Positions 1 through 7,540 of a DNA stretch of 64,000 nucleotides are shown here, one piece after another. Location: NCBI GenBank assembly GCA_038184435.1, contig CP116227.1, positions 1,827,501-1,891,500 of the forward strand, in the 5' to 3' direction. Numbering within the stretch: position 1 is the first letter of the stretch; each line of letters begins with the position of its first letter. The notes under the pieces are model-generated. The model did not search any database. It was not told the DNA's origin and saw only the letters and a program-made list of their open reading frames with translations. Made by a program: the position numbers and the translations under genes. This DNA comes from Nocardioides alkalitolerans (GTDB lineage: Bacteria; Actinomycetota; Actinomycetes; Propionibacteriales; Nocardioidaceae).

Positions 1-36
1 GAAGCGACGTGGCGCCCGCCACGCAGCCTAGATCGC

Positions 37-42
37 TACGGT
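37..42 (+). promoter_or_regulatory. Candidate -10 box of a leaderless matB transcript
   Basis: TACGGT lies 6 nt before the GTG start and no Shine-Dalgarno sequence is visible. The same TANNNT-N6/8-start arrangement recurs at ten other genes here, so transcription probably begins at the start codon. Confidence 0.5.
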
Positions 43-48
43 CGCCCC

Positions 49-1476
49 GTGACCGATCTCCTGACCGGGTTGACCAGCGGCACGCACGCCACGGTGCGGG
101 TGCACGTCGACACGACGACGTGGACGTACGACGAGCTGCTCGGCGCCGCGGCGGCCGCCGGTGCCCGGCTCGCGCCGTACCGTCGGGTCGCCGTCCACGC
201 CACGCCGACGGCGACGACGGTGGTCGCCGTCGTCGCGGCCGTGCTCGCGGGCGTCGAGGTGGTGCCCGTGCCGCCCGACGCGGGACGGCGCGAGCTGGCC
301 CACCTGCTCACCGACTCCGGTGCCGAGGCGTGGGCGGGCCCGGTCCCGGACGACCGCGTCGCCGGCCTCCCGGTGGTCGCGGTCGATCCCGACGCACGCG
401 CGCCGCACGCGCCGCGCACCGTGCCCGGTGACGCCACCGCGATGATCGTCTACACGTCCGGCACCACCGGCCTGCCGAAGGGCGTCGTGCTGTCGCGGCG
501 GGCCGTCGCCGCCGGGCTCGACGCACTCGCCGACGCGTGGGCATGGGACGCGCGGGACGTGCTCGCCCACGGCCTGCCGCTCTTCCACGTGCACGGGCTC
601 GTGCTCGGGGTGCTCGGCGCGCTCCGTCTCGGCTGCGGCCTGCGGCACGTCGGGAAGCCGACCCCCGCGGCGTACGCCGACGCCGTCCGCCACGGCGCGA
701 CCGTGCTCTTCGGCGTCCCGACCCTGTGGTCCCGCATCGCCGCCGCCCCCGAGGAGGCGGCGGCGCTGCGGCCCGCGCGGCTGCTCGTGTCCGGCAGCGC
801 CCCCCTCCCCGCCCCGGTCTTCGACCGCCTGCGGGAGCTCACCGGGCACGGGGTGGTGGAGCGCTACGGCATGTCGGAGACCCTGGTGACGCTGGCGACC
901 CGCGCGGACGCCGAACCCCGCGCCGGCTGGGTCGGCGTGCCCGTCGCCGGTGTCGAGACGCGCCTGCGGGACGAGGACGGCGGGCCGGTGCCCCACGACG
1001 GCGAGTCCGTCGGCGGGCTCGAGGTGCGCGGCCCGTCCCTGCTCGACGGCTACCTCGGGCGACCCGACGCCGACGCCGCCGCGTGGACGGCCGACGGCTG
1101 GTTCCGCACCGGCGACGTCGCCGTCGTCGACCCGGCGGGCTGGCACCGCATCGTCGGGCGCGCTTCGGTCGACCTCATCAAGTCGGGCGGGTACCGCATC
1201 GGGGCCGGCGAGGTCGAGACCGTGCTGCTCGGGCACCCCGCCGTGAGCGAGGTCGCCGTCGTCGGGATCCCCGACGCCGACCTCGGCCAGCGGGTGGTGG
1301 CGCACGTCGTGCTCCGGGACGGGTACGCCGCGGGCGACGCCCTCGCCGCGGAGCTCGTCGCCCACGTCGGGACGGAGCTCAACGGGCACAAGCGGCCGCG
1401 GGAGGTGCGGTTCGTCGCGGGCCTGCCCCGCACCGCCCTGGGCAAGGTGCAGAAGGCGGCGCTCAGCGCCGGGTGA
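49..1476 (+). CDS. matB: Malonyl-CoA/acyl-CoA synthetase (MatB-like, AMP-forming)
   Basis: A 475-residue member of the ANL adenylate-forming family, which activates a carboxylate with ATP and joins it to CoA. The P-loop motif YTSGTTGLPKG lies at residues 135-145. The C-terminal hinge region contains GRASVDLIKSGGYRIGAGEVE-type sequence with the acyl-adenylate lysine near the end (GKVQKA). The central part, with HGLPLFHVHGL, LVSGSAPLP and ERYGMSET, resembles actinobacterial malonyl-CoA synthetases more than long-chain acyl-CoA ligases. The GTG start is supported by the -10 hexamer just upstream. It is a single gene converging on the SLT-domain gene; a small hairpin (1471-1485) spans its stop. 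Malonate specificity is inferred from resemblance only. Confidence 0.8.
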   Translation: MTDLLTGLTSGTHATVRVHVDTTTWTYDELLGAAAAAGARLAPYRRVAVHATPTATTVVAVVAAVLAGVEVVPVPPDAGRRELAHLLTDSGAEAWAGPVPDDRVAGLPVVAVDPDARAPHAPRTVPGDATAMIVYTSGTTGLPKGVVLSRRAVAAGLDALADAWAWDARDVLAHGLPLFHVHGLVLGVLGALRLGCGLRHVGKPTPAAYADAVRHGATVLFGVPTLWSRIAAAPEEAAALRPARLLVSGSAPLPAPVFDRLRELTGHGVVERYGMSETLVTLATRADAEPRAGWVGVPVAGVETRLRDEDGGPVPHDGESVGGLEVRGPSLLDGYLGRPDADAAAWTADGWFRTGDVAVVDPAGWHRIVGRASVDLIKSGGYRIGAGEVETVLLGHPAVSEVAVVGIPDADLGQRVVAHVVLRDGYAAGDALAAELVAHVGTELNGHKRPREVRFVAGLPRTALGKVQKAALSAG

Positions 1477-1494
1477 CGCGCACCCGTCGGCGGC

Positions 1495-2211
1495 TCAGTA
1501 CCAGTTGTTGGCCTGGCTGTGCGCCCAGGCCGAGCACGGGGTGCCGTAGCGGTTCTCGATGTAGCCGAGGCCCCACCGGATCTGGGTGACGGCGTTCGTC
1601 TCCCAGTCGGCACCCTCGGACGACATCTTCGAGCCCGGCAGCGCCTGCGGGATGCCGTAGGCCGAGGAGGTCGGATTGTCGGCGTCCACGCGCCACCCCG
1701 ACTCCTTCGTCCACAGCGAGTCGAGGCAGCTCCACTGGTCCTGGCCGAACCCGGCCTCGGCCAGGAGCAGCTGGCCCAGCTCGCGGGGGGCGAGGTCGGA
1801 GCCGTTCTCCTGCTGCGTGACGGCGGGGCCGGCCTCGACCGAGAGCGCGACCGCCTTGGTGGGGTCGGTGGCGCTGCGGGTGTCGGAGCGCGACACGGTG
1901 GTGTCGGCGTCGCGGTCGGCCAGCAGCGCCTCGACCTCGGCGTCGCGGGGGGCCGCGGCGGTGTCGGCGGAGTCGGCCGCCTCGGCGGCGGACGCCGCAG
2001 CCAGCTGGCCGTCGGCGGTCTCGCCGGAGGCACCCGACGCGAGGACGCCGCCACCGACGACGACACCGGTCGTCGCGGCGGCGACGGAGGTCAGGACCAC
2101 GCCGGAGCGGAGCGCCTTCGCGGGGTCGACGGGCAGCACCGCCCGCCCGGGGGCGCGGTGCTTGGCCTTGCGGTGCTTCGGTTCGTGCTTCGTCAAGAGT
2201 CGAGTTCTCAC
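1495..2211 (-). CDS. Secreted SLT/lysozyme-like domain protein
   Basis: This 238-residue protein has a basic N-terminus, a hydrophobic segment at about residues 36-58 (signal peptide or anchor), an Ala/Asp-rich linker, and a C-terminal lysozyme-fold domain with the pattern W-x-CLDSLWTKESGW, then SAYGIPQALPGSKM and AVTQIRWGLGYIENRYG. That pattern is found in actinobacterial transglycosylase SLT/resuscitation-type proteins that cleave peptidoglycan glycan strands. The catalytic Glu is probably in KESGW. The GTG start sits inside the palindrome CTCACGTGAG (2207-2216); a TTG nine codons or fewer downstream is possible. It follows phoH on the same strand after a 124-bp gap with a hairpin, so it may have its own promoter. 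Confidence 0.75.
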   Translation of the reverse strand: MRTRLLTKHEPKHRKAKHRAPGRAVLPVDPAKALRSGVVLTSVAAATTGVVVGGGVLASGASGETADGQLAAASAAEAADSADTAAAPRDAEVEALLADRDADTTVSRSDTRSATDPTKAVALSVEAGPAVTQQENGSDLAPRELGQLLLAEAGFGQDQWSCLDSLWTKESGWRVDADNPTSSAYGIPQALPGSKMSSEGADWETNAVTQIRWGLGYIENRYGTPCSAWAHSQANNWY

Positions 2212-2321
2212 GTGAGGGGACGTGTGGACCGCGTGCCAGGGTGCCCGATGGCCCCGAGGGAGGCAAACCGGGGATCCCCAGGACTTGCCCGATCGGACAG
2301 GTCCCGGGGGTCCCCGGCAGG

Positions 2322-2337
2322 GACGGGCGAGCCCGTC
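2322..2337 (-). terminator. Hairpin at the end of the PhoH gene
   Basis: A perfect 7-bp stem (GACGGGC / GCCCGTC) overlaps the PhoH stop codon. There is no T-tract, as is usual in very GC-rich genomes, so termination is inferred from position alone. Confidence 0.4.
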
Positions 2338-3670
2338 AGAGCACCACGTTCTCCAGCATCTCCGTCACGAGGGCCGCGATGGGCGAGCGCTCGGACCGCG
2401 TGAGCGTGACGTGCGCGAACAGCGGGTGGCCCTTCAGCTTGTCGACCACCGCCACGACACCGTCGTGGCGCCCGACGCGCAGGTTGTCGCGCTGCGCCAC
2501 GTCGTGCGTCAGCACCACCTTGGAGTTCGCGCCGATGCGCGAGAGCACCGTCAGCAGCACGTTGCGCTCGAGCGACTGCGCCTCGTCGACGATCACGAAG
2601 GCGTCGTGCAGGGAGCGGCCGCGGATGTGGGTCAGCGGGAGCACCTCGAGCATCCCGCGGGCCAGGACCTCCTCGATCACGTCGCGCGAGGTCACCGCCC
2701 CGAGCGTGTCGAAGACCGCCTGGGCCCAGGGCGACATCTTCTCGTTCTCGCTGCCCGGGAGGTATCCCAGCTCCTGGCCCCCGACGGCGAAGAGCGGGCG
2801 GAAGACGACGACCTTCTTGTGCTGCTGCCGCTCCAGCACCGTCTCCAGCCCCGCACAGAGCGCGAGGGCCGACTTGCCGGTGCCGGCGCGTCCGCCGAGG
2901 GAGGCGATGCCGACCTCGGGGTCGAGCAGCATCTCGAGGGCGATCCGCTGCTCGGCCGAGCGACCGTGGAGCCCGAACGCCTCCCGGTCGCCGCGCACGA
3001 GGTGGATCCGCTTGTCCGCGCCGACGCGGCCCAGCGCCGTACCCCGGTCGGAGAGGAGCACGAGGCCCTGGTGGCACACGAGGTCGGGGCGCACGCCGTC
3101 GACGGTCGGGACGTCGACGACGCCCGCGTCGTACAGGTCGTCGAGGAGCTCGGCGGTGACGTCGAGCTCCGCCATGCCGGTGTAGCCGGTGTCGGAGTCG
3201 GAGATGGTCTCGCCGCGGTACTCCTCCGCGTCGAGCCCGACCGCCGACGCCTTGATCCGCATCGGGAGGTCCTTCGACACGAGCGTGACGGTGTGGCCCT
3301 CGTTGGCGAGGTTGCGTGCCACCGCCAGGATCCGCGTGTCGTTGTCGCCGAGACGGAAGCCCGACGGGAGCGACTGCGGGTCGGTGTGGTTCAGCTCCAC
3401 CCGCACGGTGCCGCCGAGCGAGCCCACCGGTACCGGCTCGTCGAGCCGACCGTGGGAGACGCGCATCTCGTCGAGGGTGCGCAGCGCGGTGCGGGCGAAG
3501 TACCCCAGCTCGGGGTGGTGACGCTTGCCCTCCAGCTCGGTGATGACCACCACCGGGAGGACCACCTCGTGCTCGTCGAACCGGCGCAACGCACCGGGAT
3601 CGGCCAGCAGGACGCTGGTGTCGAGAACGTAGGTGCGGACGGACGTGGTGCGCGTCGGGTTCGAGGCCAC
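2336..3670 (-). CDS. PhoH family protein: PIN domain plus PhoH ATPase
   Basis: The 444-residue protein joins an N-terminal PIN nuclease-like domain (YVLDTSVLLADPGAL, acidic residue near 17) to a C-terminal PhoH RNA-helicase-type ATPase. Walker A is GGRAGTGKSAL at residues 259-269 and Walker B is VDEAQ at 361-365. Full-length PIN-PhoH (PhoH2-type) proteins act on RNA and are widespread in actinobacteria. GTG is the start, giving MASNPTRT; no strong Shine-Dalgarno is visible. A 308-bp spacer separates it from the prenyltransferase gene upstream. Despite the name, Pho-regulon control is not shown; inverted GTTC-type half-sites upstream are only suggestive. Confidence 0.9.
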   Translation of the reverse strand: MASNPTRTTSVRTYVLDTSVLLADPGALRRFDEHEVVLPVVVITELEGKRHHPELGYFARTALRTLDEMRVSHGRLDEPVPVGSLGGTVRVELNHTDPQSLPSGFRLGDNDTRILAVARNLANEGHTVTLVSKDLPMRIKASAVGLDAEEYRGETISDSDTGYTGMAELDVTAELLDDLYDAGVVDVPTVDGVRPDLVCHQGLVLLSDRGTALGRVGADKRIHLVRGDREAFGLHGRSAEQRIALEMLLDPEVGIASLGGRAGTGKSALALCAGLETVLERQQHKKVVVFRPLFAVGGQELGYLPGSENEKMSPWAQAVFDTLGAVTSRDVIEEVLARGMLEVLPLTHIRGRSLHDAFVIVDEAQSLERNVLLTVLSRIGANSKVVLTHDVAQRDNLRVGRHDGVVAVVDKLKGHPLFAHVTLTRSERSPIAALVTEMLENVVL

Positions 3671-3978
3671 GGTCTACCCCTCACGAACCGGCACGCGCAC
3701 TCGTCGTCCCGGCCCTAGCTCCAGCGGTTGGACTCCAGGCACGCCCGAAGACGGGAGTGCCCGCCTCCTCCCGCGCGGCAGCAGCGCCACACGGTGCGGT
3801 CGTGAACGATCACGAACGGGCCTCCTCGAGTTCGGCGGGCTTCCCCACCCGCCGATGCCGTGGACGCTACTCCTGCTCCACAGCGCGACACGGGAGGTCG
3901 GGGAAGTCCTTCGTGAACGTCGTGTTACGAGCGGACGACCCGACGTACGGCGAGGGTCAGCGCCCGGTCCGCGCCCGG
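3671..3978. other. 308-bp intergenic region upstream of phoH
   Basis: No gene is visible. It holds an inverted repeat TCGTGA-ACGA-TCACGA (3800-3815), a second TCGTGAACG copy at 3911-3919, and a 12-nt direct repeat GGTCAGCGCCCG at 3958-3969 and 3978-3989 (approximate), the latter running into the prenyltransferase stop. The inverted repeat is a candidate operator for phoH; nothing else is supported. Confidence 0.4.
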
Positions 3979-4758
3979 TCAGCGCCCGTGGCGACGCTCG
4001 CGCTGGGCGTAGGCCCGCACGGCCCGCAGGAAGTCGACCTTGCGGAAGTCGGGCCAGAAGGCCTCGCAGAAGTAGAACTCGCTGCCCGCGCTCTGCCACA
4101 GCAGGAACCCGCCGAGGCGCTGCTCGCCCGAGGTGCGGATGACGAGGTCGGGGTCGGGCTGGCCCTTGGTGTAGAGGTGCGCGCCGATCGCGTCGACGTC
4201 GATGGTGGCGGCCACCTCGGCGAGCGGGGTGCCGCGCTCAGCGTGCTCGAGGAGCAGCGAGCGCACCGCGTCGGCGATCTCCTGCCGCCCGCCGTAGCCG
4301 ACCGCGATGTTGACGAGGAACCCGTCCACGTCCGCGGTGGCCGCCTCGGCGTCCTTGAGCCGGGTGCGCACCGCGGCCGGCAGCAGGTCGAGCGCCCCGA
4401 CCGGGTGGAGGCGCCAGCGGCGCTGCGCGGCGAGGCTGTCGACGGCGTCGCCGATGATCTCCAGGAGCGGCTCGAGCTCGGCGGGCTCGCGGTGCAGGTT
4501 GTCGGTGGAGAGCAGCCACAGGGTCACGACCTGCACGCCGATCTCCTCGCACCACCCGAGGAGCGGCTCGATGTTGGCCGCCCCCGCCCGGTGGCCGTGG
4601 GCGGAGTCGGCGCCGACCGCGCGGGCCCAGCGCCGGTTGCCGTCGAGCATGACGCCGATGTGGGCGGGGAGGGCGGCCGGGTCGAGGTGCTTCTCGATCC
4701 GGGCCTCGTAGACCGGGTAGAGCGCACGGCGCACCACGGTCCTCCAGCTGCGGGTCAC
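3979..4758 (-). CDS. uppS: Isoprenyl transferase (cis-prenyltransferase, UppS family)
   Basis: A 259-residue (Z)-prenyl diphosphate synthase that condenses isopentenyl diphosphate onto allylic diphosphates to build the polyprenyl carrier for cell wall synthesis. The signature MLDGNRRWAR places the Mg-binding Asp at residue 39. The C-terminal substrate-binding segment RTSGEQRLGGFLLWQSAGSE and the FCEAFWPDF motif are present. I chose GTG 4758 because the protein then begins as usual for the family and a TAGCAT hexamer lies 7 nt upstream; longer readings would run into the divergent hemolysin-III gene. Product chain length (short Z-farnesyl or long decaprenyl) cannot be told from sequence. Confidence 0.9.
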   Translation of the reverse strand: MTRSWRTVVRRALYPVYEARIEKHLDPAALPAHIGVMLDGNRRWARAVGADSAHGHRAGAANIEPLLGWCEEIGVQVVTLWLLSTDNLHREPAELEPLLEIIGDAVDSLAAQRRWRLHPVGALDLLPAAVRTRLKDAEAATADVDGFLVNIAVGYGGRQEIADAVRSLLLEHAERGTPLAEVAATIDVDAIGAHLYTKGQPDPDLVIRTSGEQRLGGFLLWQSAGSEFYFCEAFWPDFRKVDFLRAVRAYAQRERRHGR

Positions 4759-4765
4759 CCGGGCG

Positions 4766-4771
4766 ATGCTA
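4766..4771 (-). promoter_or_regulatory. Candidate -10 box of uppS
   Basis: On the minus strand TAGCAT precedes the uppS GTG by 7 nt, with no Shine-Dalgarno between. It fits the leaderless pattern seen repeatedly in this window. Confidence 0.5.
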
Positions 4772-4844
4772 GTGGCTCCGCGCCGCCACCCCGCAGCGTG
4801 GGTGAACTCATGCTCGTGGCGGCGGCGGGCGGTCCCGGAGCGCT

Positions 4845-4850
4845 TACATT
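4845..4850 (+). promoter_or_regulatory. Candidate -10 box of the hemolysin-III gene
   Basis: TACATT lies 7 nt before the ATG start. With the uppS hexamer 80 bp away on the other strand it makes a compact divergent promoter pair. Confidence 0.5.
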
Positions 4851-4857
4851 GGGACGC

Positions 4858-5622
4858 ATGAACGCCCCGACCCAGCGCCTCTCCGAGAGCATCGCGGACC
4901 TGCGTGACTCGGCGGGCCACCGCATCGACGCCGCCAGCAAGCACGTGCGCGACGCCCTGGACGAGGTGAAGCCGAAGCTGCGGGGGTGGCTGCACCTGGG
5001 CACCGCGCCGCTGACGCTGGCCGCCGGCATCGTGCTGATCGCGCTCTCACCGGACGCGACCACCCGGATCGGCTCGACGGTCTTCACGGCCTCGGCGCTC
5101 CTGCTCTTCACCGTCTCGGCGGTCTACCACCGCGGCACCTGGTCCCACGGCGTGTGGACCTTCCTGCGGCGCTTCGACCACTCCAACATCTTCCTGCTCA
5201 TCGCCGGCTCCTACACCCCGTTCACGCTGCTCCTGCTCGACGGGTGGCAGCAGGAGGCCCTCCTGTGGGTCGTGTGGACGGGCGCGGTCTCCGGCGTGCT
5301 CATGAAGGTCTTCTGGGCGGGCGCACCGCGCTGGCTCAGCGCGCCGATCTACATCGCCCTCGGCTGGGCCGCCGTGTTCTTCATCCCCGACTTCGCCTCC
5401 GGGGCGGTGGACCAGTACGGCACCGGGATCGGCGTCTCGGTCTTCGTGCTCATCTGCGCCGGCGGCCTGCTCTACACGATCGGCGGGGTGGTGTACGCCC
5501 TGAAGCGACCCAACCCCTCCCCGCGGTGGTTCGGGTTCCACGAGGTGTTCCACACCTTCACCATCCTCGCGTTCGCCACGCACTACGTCGGGGTCTCGTT
5601 CGCGACGTACGCGCTCCGCTGA
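4858..5622 (+). CDS. Hemolysin III / PAQR-type membrane protein
   Basis: A 254-residue integral membrane protein with about seven hydrophobic segments after an amphipathic N-terminus. Family landmarks are visible: SAVYHRG, the FDHSNIFLLIAGSYTPF segment, and a late HEVFH...HYVG histidine pair, which together form the likely metal-binding site of the PAQR/hemolysin III (TrhA/YqfA) family. Family members are linked to membrane energetics or fluidity; true hemolytic action is doubtful. The ATG start gives MNAPTQRLSESIADL and is supported by the -10 hexamer. Transcribed divergently from uppS. Confidence 0.85.
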   Translation: MNAPTQRLSESIADLRDSAGHRIDAASKHVRDALDEVKPKLRGWLHLGTAPLTLAAGIVLIALSPDATTRIGSTVFTASALLLFTVSAVYHRGTWSHGVWTFLRRFDHSNIFLLIAGSYTPFTLLLLDGWQQEALLWVVWTGAVSGVLMKVFWAGAPRWLSAPIYIALGWAAVFFIPDFASGAVDQYGTGIGVSVFVLICAGGLLYTIGGVVYALKRPNPSPRWFGFHEVFHTFTILAFATHYVGVSFATYALR

Positions 5623-5684
5623 GCGGGACGCTCCACCTTTCTCGTTCGCCCTCTGCGGGCCCCCCGGAAGTGGTTCCATCAGTC

Positions 5685-6428
5685 GTGACCACTCACCCCG
5701 ACCGCGTCGGCACGCCCCAGCGCGTGCTCGACGTGTGGCGCGCGGAGCTGGCGCCCGTCGCCCGGGAGTGGTCCCTCCTGCTGTCCAGCCCCGAGGTGGA
5801 GCTCAGCCACGGCGACCTCCGCCCCGGCCCCGGCGCCGGGGCGGCCACCCCGCTCCTGGTCGCCCAGGCCGTCGACCTGGGCGGGCCCGGGGGCAGCGGC
5901 GCCGACCTCGCGACCGTCCTCGACGCGGCCGCGCGCGCGGCGCGGCCCACCAGCGGGTCGGCCGACGCGGCCCTCGCCACCCTGGTCGCGCTGCTCGGCG
6001 GCGCCGAGGCGGTCAACGACCGCCTGCGCCGCGGGGGTCACCGCACCCGCTTCACCGCCGACGGCGCGAGCGTCCTCGTGCCGGGCGAGCAGGCCGAGAC
6101 GATGGCGGCGCTGACGGGCAACCCCGCGTACGAGGTCGCCCTCCCGGTCTTCCTCGCCGACGCGCCCTCGGGGCTCGCGGCGTACCTCGTCGCCGACGCG
6201 GCGCTCTGGCACGCCCAGGGGTGGACGGCGACGATCCGCCAGGACGGCGGGGTGCTCGCCCTCCCCGACGACGGCGAGCTGACCGTCCACGTGCGGGCCG
6301 TGGTCGCCGCACCGCCCCCGAGCGGCGCGGAGCCGCTCCTCGACGACCCCGTGCACGCCGCCTTCGGCCGCGCCCTCACGCGGACGCTCCCACTGCTCGG
6401 CCACGGGGACCTCCGCGTCGCCCTCTGA
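5685..6428 (+). CDS. Conserved-looking hypothetical protein
   Basis: A 247-residue soluble Ala/Leu-rich protein I do not recognise. It starts at GTG 5685 (MTTHPDRVGTPQRVLDVWRAEL) and shows no signal peptide or membrane span. The middle has a helical stretch (ADAALATLVALLGGAEAVNDRLRRGG) followed by a predicted alpha/beta half with NPAYEVALPVFL and LYLVADAALWHAQGW-like segments. Codon bias is like its neighbours, so it is a real gene. It follows the hemolysin-III gene by 62 bp on the same strand; co-transcription is possible. No function is proposed. Confidence 0.7.
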   Translation: MTTHPDRVGTPQRVLDVWRAELAPVAREWSLLLSSPEVELSHGDLRPGPGAGAATPLLVAQAVDLGGPGGSGADLATVLDAAARAARPTSGSADAALATLVALLGGAEAVNDRLRRGGHRTRFTADGASVLVPGEQAETMAALTGNPAYEVALPVFLADAPSGLAAYLVADAALWHAQGWTATIRQDGGVLALPDDGELTVHVRAVVAAPPPSGAEPLLDDPVHAAFGRALTRTLPLLGHGDLRVAL

Positions 6429-6446
6429 ACCAAACCTTGCGCATCA

Positions 6447-6503
6447 TTGGCACCAAATGCCAGTGTGAGTCACGTCACCCACTCGGGGGTCGATGATCGA
6501 CCC
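6447..6503 (+). promoter_or_regulatory. Operator/promoter region of the hydrolase-monooxygenase cassette
   Basis: This relatively AT-rich stretch carries two inverted repeats: TTGGCA-N5-TGCCAG (6447-6463) and GGGTCGA-TGA-TCGACCC (6487-6503, perfect 7-bp arms). They sit 24-80 bp before the hydrolase ATG, where a repressor controlling the cassette would bind. Confidence 0.4.
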
Positions 6504-6526
6504 TCCCGGACGACGGGAGCTCACCC

Positions 6527-7501
6527 ATGGCGCTCGACGACGCCACCACCGCGTTCCTCGCCCAGGCTGCGGCCGCCGGCGGACCTGCCCTCCAGGACCT
6601 CACGCCCGAGGAGGCGCGCGCCGCCAGCCGCGGCTTCATCGACCTCTACGGGCCCGGCCCCGCGGTCGCCGCGGTCGAGGAGCTGACCCTCACCGCCGCC
6701 GACGGGGTCGAGCGCCGGGGCCGCCTGCTCGTGCCCGAGGGCACGCCCCACGGCGTGGTCGTCTACCTGCACGGCGGCGGTTGGGTCGTCGACGACATCG
6801 ACGGCTACGACTGCCTCGGTCGCACCCTGGCCACGCAGTCGGGCTGGGCCGTGCTGATGGTCGACTACCGCAAGGCACCCGAGGACCCCTACCCGGCAGC
6901 CGTCCACGACGCGTGGGCCGGCCTCCTCGCGGGCGACGAGCAGCGGACACGGCTCGCGGCGGAGACCGGCGCGGACCTGCGCCTCGCCGTCGCCGGCGAC
7001 AGCGCCGGGGGCAACCTGGCCGCGGTCGTCGCGCAGCGGGCCGCCCGCACCGGCGCCCCTCGCGTCGACCTGCAGGCCCTCGTCTACCCCGTGACCGACC
7101 ACGACACGGCCACGGTGTCCTACACCGATCCCGCCAACGCCCTGATGCTGACCCGGGAGGCCATGGAGCACTTCTGGGGCCTCTACGTGCCCGACCCGGC
7201 GCAGCGGGCTGAGCCGGACGCCTCCCCGCTCCGCGCACCCGACCTGGCGCGCCTCGACGGCCTCGCGCCGGCGCTGGTGCTCCTGCCGGAGCACGACGTG
7301 CTCCGTGACGAGGGCGAGGCCTACGCGGCGGCCCTCGACGCGGCCGGCGTGCCCGTCGACCTCCGGATCGCCCCCGGCCAGATGCACGGCTTCTTCCAGT
7401 TCGTCAACGTGCTCCCCGGAGCCGCCGACGGCATGGCGGTCGTCGTCGAGGCGCTCCACCGCGCCGCCGCGCACGGCTCCGTCCCGAGCACCCACGCCTG
7501 A
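6527..7501 (+). CDS. Alpha/beta hydrolase, hormone-sensitive lipase family esterase
   Basis: A 324-residue cytoplasmic esterase. The oxyanion-hole motif HGGGW is at residues 82-86 and the nucleophile elbow GDSAGGN places Ser at 159. The catalytic Asp is probably in EHDVLRDEG and the His in QMHGFFQF, completing the HSL-family triad. ATG is preceded by GGGAGCT, a usable Shine-Dalgarno. It is followed 39 bp later by a Baeyer-Villiger monooxygenase. Such an enzyme would hydrolyse the ester or lactone that the monooxygenase makes, so the two plausibly form a ketone-degradation pathway; the substrate is unknown. Confidence 0.88.
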   Translation: MALDDATTAFLAQAAAAGGPALQDLTPEEARAASRGFIDLYGPGPAVAAVEELTLTAADGVERRGRLLVPEGTPHGVVVYLHGGGWVVDDIDGYDCLGRTLATQSGWAVLMVDYRKAPEDPYPAAVHDAWAGLLAGDEQRTRLAAETGADLRLAVAGDSAGGNLAAVVAQRAARTGAPRVDLQALVYPVTDHDTATVSYTDPANALMLTREAMEHFWGLYVPDPAQRAEPDASPLRAPDLARLDGLAPALVLLPEHDVLRDEGEAYAAALDAAGVPVDLRIAPGQMHGFFQFVNVLPGAADGMAVVVEALHRAAAHGSVPSTHA

Positions 7502-7540
7502 CCCTTCGCACCACCCACCGCTACTCGAGGAGGCGGCAGC

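Noticed and set aside
28..1389. Long reading frames on the opposite strand of the matB gene and most other genes
   Set aside because: They are Arg/Gly/His-rich translations without domain motifs, the usual third-codon-position shadow in very GC-rich DNA.
2212..2335. Possible ydaO-type (cyclic di-AMP) riboswitch before the SLT-domain gene
   Set aside because: Such riboswitches often precede cell-wall hydrolase genes in actinobacteria, but the 124-bp gap lacks the conserved core sequences and is mostly a GC-rich hairpin region.
4759..4995. N-terminal extension of the prenyltransferase to 338 residues
   Set aside because: It would overlap the divergent hemolysin-III gene and its promoter; the family length and the -10 hexamer support GTG 4758.
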